Translations under genes and position numbers: made by a program
Notes under the pieces: model-generated
Told to the model about the DNA's origin: nothing
What the model saw: the letters and a program-made list of their open reading frames with translations, nothing else
Databases searched by the model: none
DNA from: Fluviibacter sp041311015
Lineage (GTDB): Bacteria; Pseudomonadota; Gammaproteobacteria; Burkholderiales; Rhodocyclaceae
Direction: 5' to 3'
NCBI GenBank assembly: GCA_041311015.1
Contig: JBFYKG010000010.1
Coordinates: 1 to 28,625 of the forward strand
DNA length: 28,625 nucleotides
Shown here: piece after piece, positions 21,941-28,625 of the stretch
Layout: each line of letters begins with the position of its first letter
Position numbering within the stretch: position 1 is the first letter of the stretch

Positions 21941-22937
21941 AGCCGGTTTTCCCTGGGTGCGTCCCCGCCGTGTTCGGGTCGATGAGGCATCGCGCCGGTT
22001 GGTGCGTGAACATCATCTGCGCACCGATGATCTGATTTATCCGGTCTTCGTGCGCGAAGGCTCGGCCGTGCATGAGGCGGTGGCCTCTATGCCCGGCGTC
22101 CATCGCTATTCGCCGGATACCCTACTGACGCACCTTGATGCGGTGGTCGCGCTGGGGATTCCGGCAATCGCCCTGTTTCCGGTGATCGACGCTGCCCTCA
22201 AGACGCCGGATGGCGCGGAAGCGGCCAACCCCGATGGGCTGGTGCCGCGCGTGGTTAAAGCGATCAAGGCACGATTTCCGGGCTTGCTGGTGATTACCGA
22301 TGTGGCGCTGGACCCGTATACCTCACACGGTCAGGACGGCATTATTGATGCCGACGGTTATGTGCTCAATGACGTGACGCTCGACATGCTGGTGCGTCAG
22401 GCCACCATGCAGGCGGCCGCGGGCGTCGATATGGTGGCGCCTTCCGACATGATGGATGGGCGTATCGGGCGAATCCGTGCTGCACTCGAGGCCGCCGGGT
22501 ACGTGAATACCCGCATCATGGCCTACAGCGCCAAGTATGCCTCGGCCTTTTACGGCCCCTTCCGGGATGCGGTCGGTTCGGCCGGCCAGCTCGGCAAGGG
22601 CAACAAGCTGGGTTACCAGATGGATCCGGCCAATACCGATGAAGCCCTGCATGAGGTGGCGCTGGATCTGGCCGAAGGCGCCGATATCGTGATGGTCAAG
22701 CCGGGGATGCCCTATCTGGACATCGTGCGCCGGATCAAAGATGAATTCCGCCGACCGACGGCGGTGTATCAGGTCAGTGGCGAATACGCGATGCTGCAGG
22801 CCGCCATCCAGAATGGCTGGCTGGACGAGCGGAAGGTCGTGATGGAAAGCCTGCTCGCCTTCAAGCGTGCCGGGGCCGACATGATCCTGACTTACTTTGC
22901 GCCGCAGGTGGCGCGCTGGCTCCAGGCCGATAAATAA
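21930..22937 (+). CDS. hemB: Delta-aminolevulinic acid dehydratase (porphobilinogen synthase)
   Basis: Condenses two 5-aminolevulinates to porphobilinogen, the second step of tetrapyrrole synthesis. From ATG 21930 it has 335 residues, typical for the family. The Schiff-base lysines are Lys202 (MAYSAKYASAFYGPFR) and Lys257 (VMVKPGMPYLD). The metal segment reads DVALDPYTSHGQDG: the three zinc cysteines of E. coli HemB are replaced by Ala126, Asp128 and Asp136, so it is the non-zinc, probably Mg-responsive type found in Pseudomonas. The start overlaps engB by 11 bases. A GTG at 21921 would add three residues and cannot be excluded. The 3' end overlaps the convergent HAD gene by 46 bases. Confidence 0.95.
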   Translation: MQTKAGFPWVRPRRVRVDEASRRLVREHHLRTDDLIYPVFVREGSAVHEAVASMPGVHRYSPDTLLTHLDAVVALGIPAIALFPVIDAALKTPDGAEAANPDGLVPRVVKAIKARFPGLLVITDVALDPYTSHGQDGIIDADGYVLNDVTLDMLVRQATMQAAAGVDMVAPSDMMDGRIGRIRAALEAAGYVNTRIMAYSAKYASAFYGPFRDAVGSAGQLGKGNKLGYQMDPANTDEALHEVALDLAEGADIVMVKPGMPYLDIVRRIKDEFRRPTAVYQVSGEYAMLQAAIQNGWLDERKVVMESLLAFKRAGADMILTYFAPQVARWLQADK

Positions 22938-23617
22938 CGTAAGTCGGTCACTTTGCGGAGCTTGTGGTCAACCCACGGGCTATTGCGTAACGAGTGCGTC
23001 ACCCAGAGCGTGTGCATTCCCAGGCGCTTGGCCATCACCAGATTGGCCAGGCTGTCCTCGACCATGATGCATTGATTTGCCGCCACACGTTCACGCTGGA
23101 AGAGTTTAAGAAATCCGGCGCGGAGTGGCTTGGGCTGAAAGCCGAACGACTCCACCGTATACACGGCGTCAAATAACCGCCGCAATCCGGTGTGCTCGAG
23201 CACATCTTCGGTATAGCGGCGCGGTGCGTTCGAGAAGATGATGCGCCGTCCGGGCAGATCGGCCAGCGTATGCGCCAATGCCGGCGCGGTGATGATCAGC
23301 GAACCGAGATCCTCGAAATTGTGGGTCTGATCCAGAAAGTGGTGCGGATCGACGCCGTGATGCCGGATGAGGCCGAGGAGGGTGGCGCCGTAGCGTTGCC
23401 AGTAATGCTGTCGGAGCGCCGTGGCGGCCGCATGATCGAGTGCCAGGTGGCGCTCGATATAGGCCGTCATGGCCCGGTTGATCTGGGGAAAGATATGCGG
23501 CGTCGCGTGGTGCAACGTATCGTCGAGATCGAACACCCACACCGGCACCCCTGTGCGCTGAATCGCTGAGCGAGCAGGATGAGATGTGACTTGGTTCGCA
23601 CGCAGCGACTGAGACAT
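22892..23617 (-). CDS. HAD family hydrolase, probable pyrimidine 5'-nucleotidase
   Basis: A 241-residue HAD-superfamily phosphatase. Motif I is VFDLDDTL with nucleophile Asp30 and Asp32; motif II is IIFSNAPRRY; the motif III Lys is in FGFQPKP; motif IV is MVEDSLANL. The segment DTLHHATPHIFPQINRAMTAYIERHL and the following LLGLIRHHGVDPHHFL match the pyrimidine 5'-nucleotidase (SDT1-like) subgroup. Specificity for nucleotides is from family similarity only. It lies 64 bases downstream of argB, an association known in betaproteobacteria, and its last 46 bases overlap the end of hemB on the other strand. Confidence 0.85.
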   Translation of the reverse strand: MSQSLRANQVTSHPARSAIQRTGVPVWVFDLDDTLHHATPHIFPQINRAMTAYIERHLALDHAAATALRQHYWQRYGATLLGLIRHHGVDPHHFLDQTHNFEDLGSLIITAPALAHTLADLPGRRIIFSNAPRRYTEDVLEHTGLRRLFDAVYTVESFGFQPKPLRAGFLKLFQRERVAANQCIMVEDSLANLVMAKRLGMHTLWVTHSLRNSPWVDHKLRKVTDLRYLSAWSQRATCGAK

Positions 23618-23681
23618 ATCTGAGAGATAGGCGAAGAAGCGAGTACGAAACAGGGAAGCAGATCGCCTGCGCAGCCAGTGA

Positions 23682-24575
23682 TTAGTTAGAGCGGATCATG
23701 GTTCCTACACCATGCTGCGTCAGAATTTCCAGCAGCAATGCGTGGGGCACACGGCCATCAATGATATGGACGCCCTTGACGCCGTTACGCGCTGCGTCGA
23801 GGGCCGAAGAAATCTTCGGCAGCATGCCGCCCGACAGCGTGCCGTCAGCCACCATGTTGTCAATATCGCGCGGTGTCAGGTTGGTGACCAGATTGCCATC
23901 CTTATCCAGCACGCCCGGCGTGTTGGTCAGAAGCACCAGCTTTTCAGCGCCCAGCACCTCGGCCATCTTGCCGGCCACCACATCGGCGTTGATGTTGTAG
24001 GTTTCGCCATCCGGCCCAAAGCCAATCGGGGCGATAACGGGGATAAACGCGCCGGTGACCAGATGATGCACGATCGACGGGTCAATCTGCTGGATGTCAC
24101 CCACCAGACCGATGTCGAGCAGTTCGCTCGGGTTGCCCTGTTTGGGCAGCATGAGTTTCTTGGCGCGGATCAGGCCCGCGTCCTTGCCGGTCAGGCCAAC
24201 GGCCTTGCCGCCGTTCTGGTTGATGAGGCCGACAATGTCCTTGTTCACTTCGCCACCCAGCACCATCTCCACGATGCGCATGGTTTCGGCATCGGTGACG
24301 CGCATGCCCTGGATAAATTCGCCCTTCTTGCCAACCTGCGTCAGCATCTGCTCGATCTGCGGGCCACCCCCATGTACGACCACCGGATTCAGGCCGACCA
24401 GCTTGAGCAGCACCACATCGTTGGCGAACGATTGCTTCAGGCTTTCTTCCGTCATGGCATTGCCGCCGTATTTGACAACAATGGTTTTGCCATGGAAGCG
24501 CTTCAGGAAAGGCAGGGCCTCAGAGAGTACCTGGGCTTCGAGAGCGGTATGTTCGGAGAGTTGCGCGATGGGCAT
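23682..24575 (-). CDS. argB: Acetylglutamate kinase
   Basis: Phosphorylates N-acetylglutamate, the second step of arginine synthesis, in the cytosol. It has 297 residues. The amino-acid kinase fold shows VVKYGGNAM, VVHGGGPQIE, the substrate region QGMRVTD and the C-terminal nucleotide region LLTNTPGVLDKDGNL and GTLSGGMLPKI. About 28 residues precede the kinase core (LSEALPFLKRFHGKT), the N-terminal helix found in arginine-feedback-inhibited hexameric enzymes, so inhibition by arginine is likely but inferred. A sigma-70 promoter is visible upstream at 24615-24642, and a short GGA site precedes the ATG. Confidence 0.97.
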   Translation of the reverse strand: MPIAQLSEHTALEAQVLSEALPFLKRFHGKTIVVKYGGNAMTEESLKQSFANDVVLLKLVGLNPVVVHGGGPQIEQMLTQVGKKGEFIQGMRVTDAETMRIVEMVLGGEVNKDIVGLINQNGGKAVGLTGKDAGLIRAKKLMLPKQGNPSELLDIGLVGDIQQIDPSIVHHLVTGAFIPVIAPIGFGPDGETYNINADVVAGKMAEVLGAEKLVLLTNTPGVLDKDGNLVTNLTPRDIDNMVADGTLSGGMLPKISSALDAARNGVKGVHIIDGRVPHALLLEILTQHGVGTMIRSN

Positions 24576-24614
24576 AGGAGTTCCGTCGGTCTGAAATGCA
24601 GTAGAGAACGGTTG

Positions 24615-24642
24615 ATTGTAACGAGGTGATGAATGATCGCAA
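24615..24642 (-). promoter_or_regulatory. Sigma-70 type promoter for argB
   Basis: On the minus strand TTGCGA (24637-24642) and TACAAT (24615-24620) are separated by 16 bases. This gives a 4/6 -35 and 5/6 -10. The start site would fall near 24608, leaving a leader of about 30 bases before the argB ATG. No arginine-repressor box was recognised. Confidence 0.5.
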
Positions 24643-24649
24643 AGCCTTG

Positions 24650-25108
24650 TTACGACGTGGTTGCGGGCGGCAGATTTGCAAGGGCCAGAATGGCTTCACG
24701 ATTGCTCGCCGAAAAACAGGCGTCTGCAGCTGCTTGCCAAGGGGTCCAGCGCCAGGCGCGGTGTTCGGCAGGCGCCGTCGTGATTTCACAGGGGGCCGGT
24801 AGGCAAAGTGAAAACACGCGTTCGCGATTGTGCGTTACTTCGGGCGCGTAGCGATGCCGCCATTCCGGCATGATGGTGTACACATTCTCACCCGGCCAGA
24901 CACGGAGCTGGTCGGTAGTGATGTTCAGCCCCGTTTCTTCACACACTTCACGGACGGCCGTTTCCACAAAATCTTCGTGATCTTCGCGACTGCCGGTCAC
25001 CGATTGCCAGTAGCCGGGGTGCCTAGCCCGCTCCAACAGCAGAATCTGCAGATCCGGGGTGTGGATTACCACGAGGACAGATTCGGGACGCTTGTAGCCG
25101 TCGGACAT
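24650..25108 (-). CDS. nudB: Dihydroneopterin triphosphate diphosphatase (Nudix)
   Basis: Removes pyrophosphate from 7,8-dihydroneopterin triphosphate, an early folate step. It has 152 residues. The Nudix box is complete from Gly39 to Leu61 (G-x5-E45-x7-R53E-x2-E57E-x-G60-L). The N-terminus YKRPESVLVVIHTP, the GYWQSVTGS lead-in and the segment EWRHRYAPEVTHNRERVFSL match NudB specifically rather than generic Nudix enzymes. It starts 12 bases after the barstar-like stop, in the aspS downstream series. Confidence 0.9.
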   Translation of the reverse strand: MSDGYKRPESVLVVIHTPDLQILLLERARHPGYWQSVTGSREDHEDFVETAVREVCEETGLNITTDQLRVWPGENVYTIMPEWRHRYAPEVTHNRERVFSLCLPAPCEITTAPAEHRAWRWTPWQAAADACFSASNREAILALANLPPATTS

Positions 25109-25120
25109 GCTGCGGGTCGC

Positions 25121-25564
25121 TCAGCCAATCATGGGCAGCAGGGCAACACCATCGCCGCGCAAGCCAACAAACGCCCAGAACGGCATCGCCTGATCCTGCC
25201 AGAAATGCGTCGCTGACTGGAAGGCGTCGAGTAGTTTCTGGAAACCGCCCGGGTCAGTCGCGATCAGGTTATCGGCATCTGCAACCAGAACAACATAGCC
25301 ATTGGCCGGCAACCAGGAGAAGTCGCAGAGCATCTCACCGAGGTCGTCGAGATGGGCGGCCTCATGGGCCGGGCAAGCCGTGGCTTTGGTCAGGATGGCC
25401 ATGGCATCGGCCATGCGGGGTGTTTCCGCCAGGTCCACCGTGATCAGGTGCAACTCGGCCTGTGCGCAGGCTTCTGCCAGTGCGCCCATGCCGCCCGGCG
25501 TCAGGTGATACACGCCGGCCCGCTCATGATCGGCGAGCAGGCGGGCGAAAGCAGCCGGGTTCAC
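25121..25564 (-). CDS. Barstar-like protein
   Basis: A 147-residue protein that resembles the barstar (barnase inhibitor) family. Its core has a hydrophobic strand LHLITVDLAE, then PRMADAMAILTKATACPAHEAAHLDDLGEMLCDFSWLP, where the HLDDL motif with Asp73/Asp74 corresponds to the NLDAL region of barstar that plugs the RNase active site. A second strand, YVVLVADAD, and a C-terminal helix follow. The first about 30 residues are extra. The start is GTG at 25564 with no clear ribosome-binding site, so the N-terminus is uncertain. No guanyl-specific RNase gene is visible nearby. The family call is moderate and the role unknown. Confidence 0.6.
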   Translation of the reverse strand: MNPAAFARLLADHERAGVYHLTPGGMGALAEACAQAELHLITVDLAETPRMADAMAILTKATACPAHEAAHLDDLGEMLCDFSWLPANGYVVLVADADNLIATDPGGFQKLLDAFQSATHFWQDQAMPFWAFVGLRGDGVALLPMIG

Positions 25565-25602
25565 GCGTGTGGGTGGAAGCGAGGCGCGGGTATCGGAACC
25601 CG

Positions 25603-27405
25603 TTAAGCCTTGACCTCGGCTGCGCCCGGTTGGGCGACCGGTTGACGCAGACGGATGTGCAGTTCGCGTAATTGCTTTTCATCGACCGGCGACGGGGCAT
25701 CAGTGAGCAGACACTGGGCACGCTGGGTTTTCGGGAAGGCAATCACGTCACGGATCGATTCGGCACCAGTCATCATGGTGACGATGCGATCCAGACCAAA
25801 GGCCAGGCCGCCGTGCGGCGGTGCGCCGTACTTCAGTGCATCGAGCAGGAAGCCGAATTTCTGCTTCTGCTCTTCTTCGCTGATACCCAGTGCGCTGAAC
25901 ACTTTCTCCTGAACATCGGCGCGGTGGATACGGACCGAGCCGCCACCGATTTCCCAGCCGTTGAGCGCGATGTCGTAGGCCTTGGCCAGACACTTGCCCG
26001 GGTCGCTGGCCAGCAGATCGATGTGCGCATCCTTCGGGCTGGTGAACGGATGATGACAGGCGTTCCAGCGCTTGTCGTCTTCGTCGTATTCGAACATTGG
26101 GAAGTCGACCACCCAGATCGGTGCCCAGACGGTGCCGTTCATGAAATTCTTTTCGTGGCCGATCTTGACGCGCAGTGCGCCCAGCGCATCGTTGACGATC
26201 TTGGTCTTGTCGGCGCCAAAGAAAATCAGGTCGCCGCTTTGTGCACCGGTACGTTCCAGAATGGTCTTTAGCGCCGTCTCGTGCAGGTTCTTGACGATGG
26301 GCGATTGCAGGCCGGTTTCGTTCGGTTGCGAGGCATCGTTGACCTTGATGTAGGCGAGGCCCTTGGCGCCGTAGATGCCGACAAACTTGGTGTACTCGTC
26401 GATTTCGCCACGCGATAGTGAGGCACCCCCCGGAATACGCATGGCGGCCACACGGCCACCGGTGGTAGCCGGGCCGCTGAAGACCTTGAAGGCCACATCG
26501 GCGACAGCGTCGGTCACGTCGGTCAGTTCCAGCGTGACGCGCATGTCTGGTTTGTCCGAGCCAAAACGCGCCATCGCTTCAGCATAAGGAATGCGCGGGA
26601 AAGGGTTCGGTAGATCGACGTCGAGTGCGTCCTTGAAGACGTAGCGGATCAGGCCTTCCATGAGGCCCATGATCTCTTCTTCGCTCAGGAACGAGGTTTC
26701 GATATCCACCTGGGTAAATTCGGGTTGGCGATCGGCGCGCAGATCTTCGTCGCGGAAGCACTTAACGATCTGGTAGTAACGATCAAAGCCAGCCACCATC
26801 AGCAGCTGCTTGAACAGCTGTGGTGACTGCGGCAGGGCGAAGAACTGGCCATCGTGTACGCGCGACGGCACCAGGTAGTCGCGGGCACCTTCCGGCGTCG
26901 ACTTGGTCAGCATCGGGGTTTCGATATCGATAAAACCGTTGTCGTCGAGGTAACGACGGAAGGCGCGGGCCACGCGATAGCGTAGTTGCAGATTTTTCTG
27001 CATGGCCGGACGACGCAGATCGATCACGCGATGCGTCAGCCGCACGGTTTCCGAGAGGTGCTCGTCATCCACCTGGAACGGGGGCGTGACTGAGGGATTC
27101 AGCACTTCGATGTCGTGGCACAGCACTTCAATGCCGCCGGAGGCCAGTGTGGTGTTCTCGGTACCCGCCGGACGGGGGCGTACCTTGCCAGTGATCTTGA
27201 GACAGAATTCGCCACGCACCGATTCGGCGATCTGGAACATCTCGGGACGATCCGGATCACACACAACCTGTGCCAGGCCGCTCCGGTCGCGCAGATCGAT
27301 AAAGATCACGCCACCATGGTCGCGACGGCGGTGGGCCCAGCCGGCGAGGGTAACGATCTGTTCGTTGAGCGAAGGGTTGAGGTCGCTACAGTAATGGGTG
27401 CGCAT
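25603..27405 (-). CDS. aspS: Aspartyl-tRNA synthetase
   Basis: Class IIb synthetase charging tRNA-Asp. It has 600 residues, usual for bacterial AspRS. It has an N-terminal anticodon-binding OB fold (about 1-110), motif 1 around RRYLDDNGFIDIETP, motif 2 FRDEDLRADRQPEFTQVDIE, the bacterial GAD insertion (about 300-415) and motif 3 GLAFGLDRIV. In the anticodon domain the sequence is AHRRRDHGG with His30. Non-discriminating AspRS such as that of Pseudomonas aeruginosa has His at this place, whereas E. coli has Leu. This suggests it may also charge tRNA-Asn, with GatCAB amidation elsewhere. It follows DUF502 by 30 bases. Confidence 0.97.
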   Translation of the reverse strand: MRTHYCSDLNPSLNEQIVTLAGWAHRRRDHGGVIFIDLRDRSGLAQVVCDPDRPEMFQIAESVRGEFCLKITGKVRPRPAGTENTTLASGGIEVLCHDIEVLNPSVTPPFQVDDEHLSETVRLTHRVIDLRRPAMQKNLQLRYRVARAFRRYLDDNGFIDIETPMLTKSTPEGARDYLVPSRVHDGQFFALPQSPQLFKQLLMVAGFDRYYQIVKCFRDEDLRADRQPEFTQVDIETSFLSEEEIMGLMEGLIRYVFKDALDVDLPNPFPRIPYAEAMARFGSDKPDMRVTLELTDVTDAVADVAFKVFSGPATTGGRVAAMRIPGGASLSRGEIDEYTKFVGIYGAKGLAYIKVNDASQPNETGLQSPIVKNLHETALKTILERTGAQSGDLIFFGADKTKIVNDALGALRVKIGHEKNFMNGTVWAPIWVVDFPMFEYDEDDKRWNACHHPFTSPKDAHIDLLASDPGKCLAKAYDIALNGWEIGGGSVRIHRADVQEKVFSALGISEEEQKQKFGFLLDALKYGAPPHGGLAFGLDRIVTMMTGAESIRDVIAFPKTQRAQCLLTDAPSPVDEKQLRELHIRLRQPVAQPGAAEVKA

Positions 27406-27435
27406 GGGAGTTCGTGCTTTTCTTGAAGGTTGAAA

Positions 27436-28080
27436 TCAGTGGCCGGTATTGGCCGGGGCTGTTGTTGAAACAGCCGGGTTCTTGAGGGGGAGCGCGGTCG
27501 GTGCGACCACACCCATCGAGATCAGGTATTTGAGGGCGTCTTCGACCGACATGTCGAGTTCGATCACATCGGCGCGTGGCACCATCAGGAAGAATCCGGA
27601 CGTGGGGTTCGGGGTCGTTGGCACGTACAGACTGACCATGTCATTGCCCAGGTGCTGGGCAATTTCCCCACCCGGCGTACCGGTCAGGAAACCAATGGTC
27701 CAGCTGCCCGGGCGCGGGTACTGAACCAGCATCGCCTGACGGAAGGCCTGGCCTGACGGCGAGAACACGGTGTCGGAGATCTGCTTGACGCTCTGATACA
27801 CCGAACGCACGACCGGGATGCGGTGCAGCAGGGCCTCCCACCAGCGTATCAATCGCTGACCGATAAAGTTGGCGGTGAGCAGGCCGGTGATGAAGACAAT
27901 GAGCAGCGTTAATACGGCACCCAGACCCGGAATATTGAAGCCGAACAGGCTGCGCGGATGCCATTCGGTCGGCAGCAACATGATGGATTGATCCATCATG
28001 CCCAGAATGAACGAGAGCACCCAGATCGTGATGCCCAGGGGCGCCCAGATCAGCAGGCCGGTAATGAAGTAGCGTTTCAC
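27436..28080 (-). CDS. DUF502 family membrane protein
   Basis: Inner-membrane protein of the DUF502 family, function unknown. From GTG 28080 it has 214 residues with two transmembrane segments, at about residues 5-27 (YFITGLLIWAPLGITIWVL) and about 47-72 (IPGLGAVLTLLIVFITGLL). Conserved family motifs IPVVRSVYQSVKQISDT, GEIAQHLGNDMVSLYVPTTPNPTSGFF and MSVEDALKYLISMG follow in the soluble part. A TTG at 28131 would add 17 residues, but it falls about where transcription should begin from the TATAAT at 28139, so I prefer the GTG. Adjacent to aspS in many betaproteobacteria. Confidence 0.88.
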   Translation of the reverse strand: MKRYFITGLLIWAPLGITIWVLSFILGMMDQSIMLLPTEWHPRSLFGFNIPGLGAVLTLLIVFITGLLTANFIGQRLIRWWEALLHRIPVVRSVYQSVKQISDTVFSPSGQAFRQAMLVQYPRPGSWTIGFLTGTPGGEIAQHLGNDMVSLYVPTTPNPTSGFFLMVPRADVIELDMSVEDALKYLISMGVVAPTALPLKNPAVSTTAPANTGH

Positions 28081-28138
28081 AGGTAGTCTTGGGTGGGGGT
28101 GAGCCCGTTTTAGCCCGAAGGAATTCGTCAAACCCTTG

Positions 28139-28144
28139 ATTATA
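28139..28144 (-). promoter_or_regulatory. Probable -10 element for DUF502-aspS
   Basis: The minus strand carries a perfect TATAAT here, between pilC and the DUF502 gene. The -35 position is GC-rich and poor. The predicted start of transcription near 28132 supports the shorter DUF502 start at 28080. It may drive the whole DUF502-aspS-barstar-nudB run, since the gaps between those genes are only 12-38 bases. Confidence 0.4.
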
Positions 28145-28179
28145 GCGGACTCGCGGCCGTTTCGGGGGTCTGCGCCGCG

Positions 28180-28195
28180 CCCCGAGCCTTCGGGG
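28180..28195 (-). terminator. GC hairpin directly after pilC
   Basis: CCCCGA (28180-28185) pairs with TCGGGG (28190-28195) around a GCCT loop, touching the pilC stop codon (28196-28198). On the minus strand the stem is followed by GC-rich sequence, not T residues. It may be a weak or factor-assisted end of the pilC transcript. Confidence 0.3.
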
Positions 28196-28625
28196 TCAGA
28201 GAACGCTGCCTAGCTGGAAAATCGGCAGATACATGGCAATGACCAGCCCGCCGATCAGGCCGCCCAGAATCAGCATCAGCACGGGTTCCATCAGGGTGCC
28301 GAGCATCGCTACCGCCTCATCGACCTCGCGGTCGTAGATGTCGGCCACCTTGTTGAGCATGGCATCGAGGGTGCCCGACTCTTCGCCGATAGACACCATC
28401 TGGACCAGAAGCGGGGAAAACACGGTCTGCCGCGCCAGACTGGCCGTGAGACTGTCCCCTGCCCGGATGCGGTCATGCAGGACGGCGCTGGCCGACTGGT
28501 AGATCCGGTTGCCCGTGGCGTCGCCCGCGGGCGCCAGTGCGTCGAGCAGCGGGATGCCGGCGCCATACAGGCTGGCCAGCGTTCTGCTCCAGCGGGCAAG
28601 GGCGGCCCGTCGCAGGAGTGAACCG
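28196..28625 (-). CDS. pilC: Type IV pilus inner-membrane platform protein PilC (C-terminal part)
   Basis: The frame is open from the window edge to TGA at 28196, giving the last 143 residues of a PilC/GspF family protein. They form the second T2SSF domain: ARWSRTLASLYGAGIPLLDAL, then SPLLVQMVSIGEESGTLDAML, KVADIYDREVDEAVAML, and the final membrane segment MEPVLMLILGGLIGGLVIAMYLPIF. Ending QLGSVL fits PilC. The protein forms the base of the pilus machine with PilB. GTG and other codons within it are not starts; the real start is beyond the window. pilD, which often follows, is not here. Confidence 0.92.
   Translation of the reverse strand, partial: GSLLRRAALARWSRTLASLYGAGIPLLDALAPAGDATGNRIYQSASAVLHDRIRAGDSLTASLARQTVFSPLLVQMVSIGEESGTLDAMLNKVADIYDREVDEAVAMLGTLMEPVLMLILGGLIGGLVIAMYLPIFQLGSVL

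Noticed and set aside
23712..24629. A 305-codon open frame opposite argB
   Set aside because: Antisense shadow of argB, which is fully conserved in its own frame.
1..28625. Mobile elements, CRISPR arrays, defence or toxin systems
   Set aside because: No transposase, integrase, phage, Cas or restriction gene, no repeat-spacer pattern, no terminal inverted repeats with target duplication, and no clear change in composition.

Overview
This is a densely packed, mid-to-high GC stretch of chromosomal core genome. About 31 protein genes are recognisable. I see no rRNA, tRNA, CRISPR array, insertion sequence, phage gene or integrase, and no gene-free stretch longer than about 130 bases. Protein similarity and gene order point to a betaproteobacterium. 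The supporting signs are the run gpmA-ctpA-moeB next to rhodanese-grxC-secB-gpsA-trmL-comF, the yjgA/pmbA divergent pair, glyA-nrdR-ribD, cytochrome c4 beside engB-hemB, and DUF502-aspS-nudB. I cannot name the genus.

Layout. Bases 1-147 hold the 3' end of an unrecognised plus-strand gene. A minus-strand cluster thyA-pgi-folA (3184 to 175) runs towards it. A plus-strand M17 aminopeptidase (3260-4897) converges on minus-strand yjgA/darP. The next plus-strand run is pmbA, a histidine phosphatase, glyA, nrdR and ribD (5614-10616). It converges on the minus-strand run gpmA-ctpA-moeB (13762 to 10694). From the divergent region at about 13.8 kb the plus strand carries a membrane rhodanese, grxC, secB and gpsA (to 16158). 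Minus-strand comF-trmL (17457 to 16168) is divergent from plus-strand bioB-bioC-ferritin-like protein (17578-20321). A minus-strand dihaem cytochrome c4 is divergent from plus-strand engB-hemB. The right end is one long minus-strand series: pilC (cut by the window edge), DUF502, aspS, a barstar-like gene, nudB, argB and a HAD nucleotidase.

How the genes fit together. folA, thyA and glyA are the three enzymes of the thymidylate cycle. nrdR (ribonucleotide reductase repressor) and nudB (folate synthesis) add to this nucleotide/folate theme. bioB and bioC give the first and last dedicated steps of biotin synthesis, but the other bio genes are absent. secB, grxC, rhodanese and ctpA concern protein export, thiol handling and envelope proteolysis. 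hemB and cytochrome c4 concern haem and respiration.

No clear undescribed system is present. The items most worth a second look are the diiron ferritin-like gene tightly joined to bioC, the orphan barstar-like gene between aspS and nudB, two dyads in divergent promoter regions (13791-13818 and 17527-17540), and an alternating four-copy inverted octamer at the ribD/moeB convergence.
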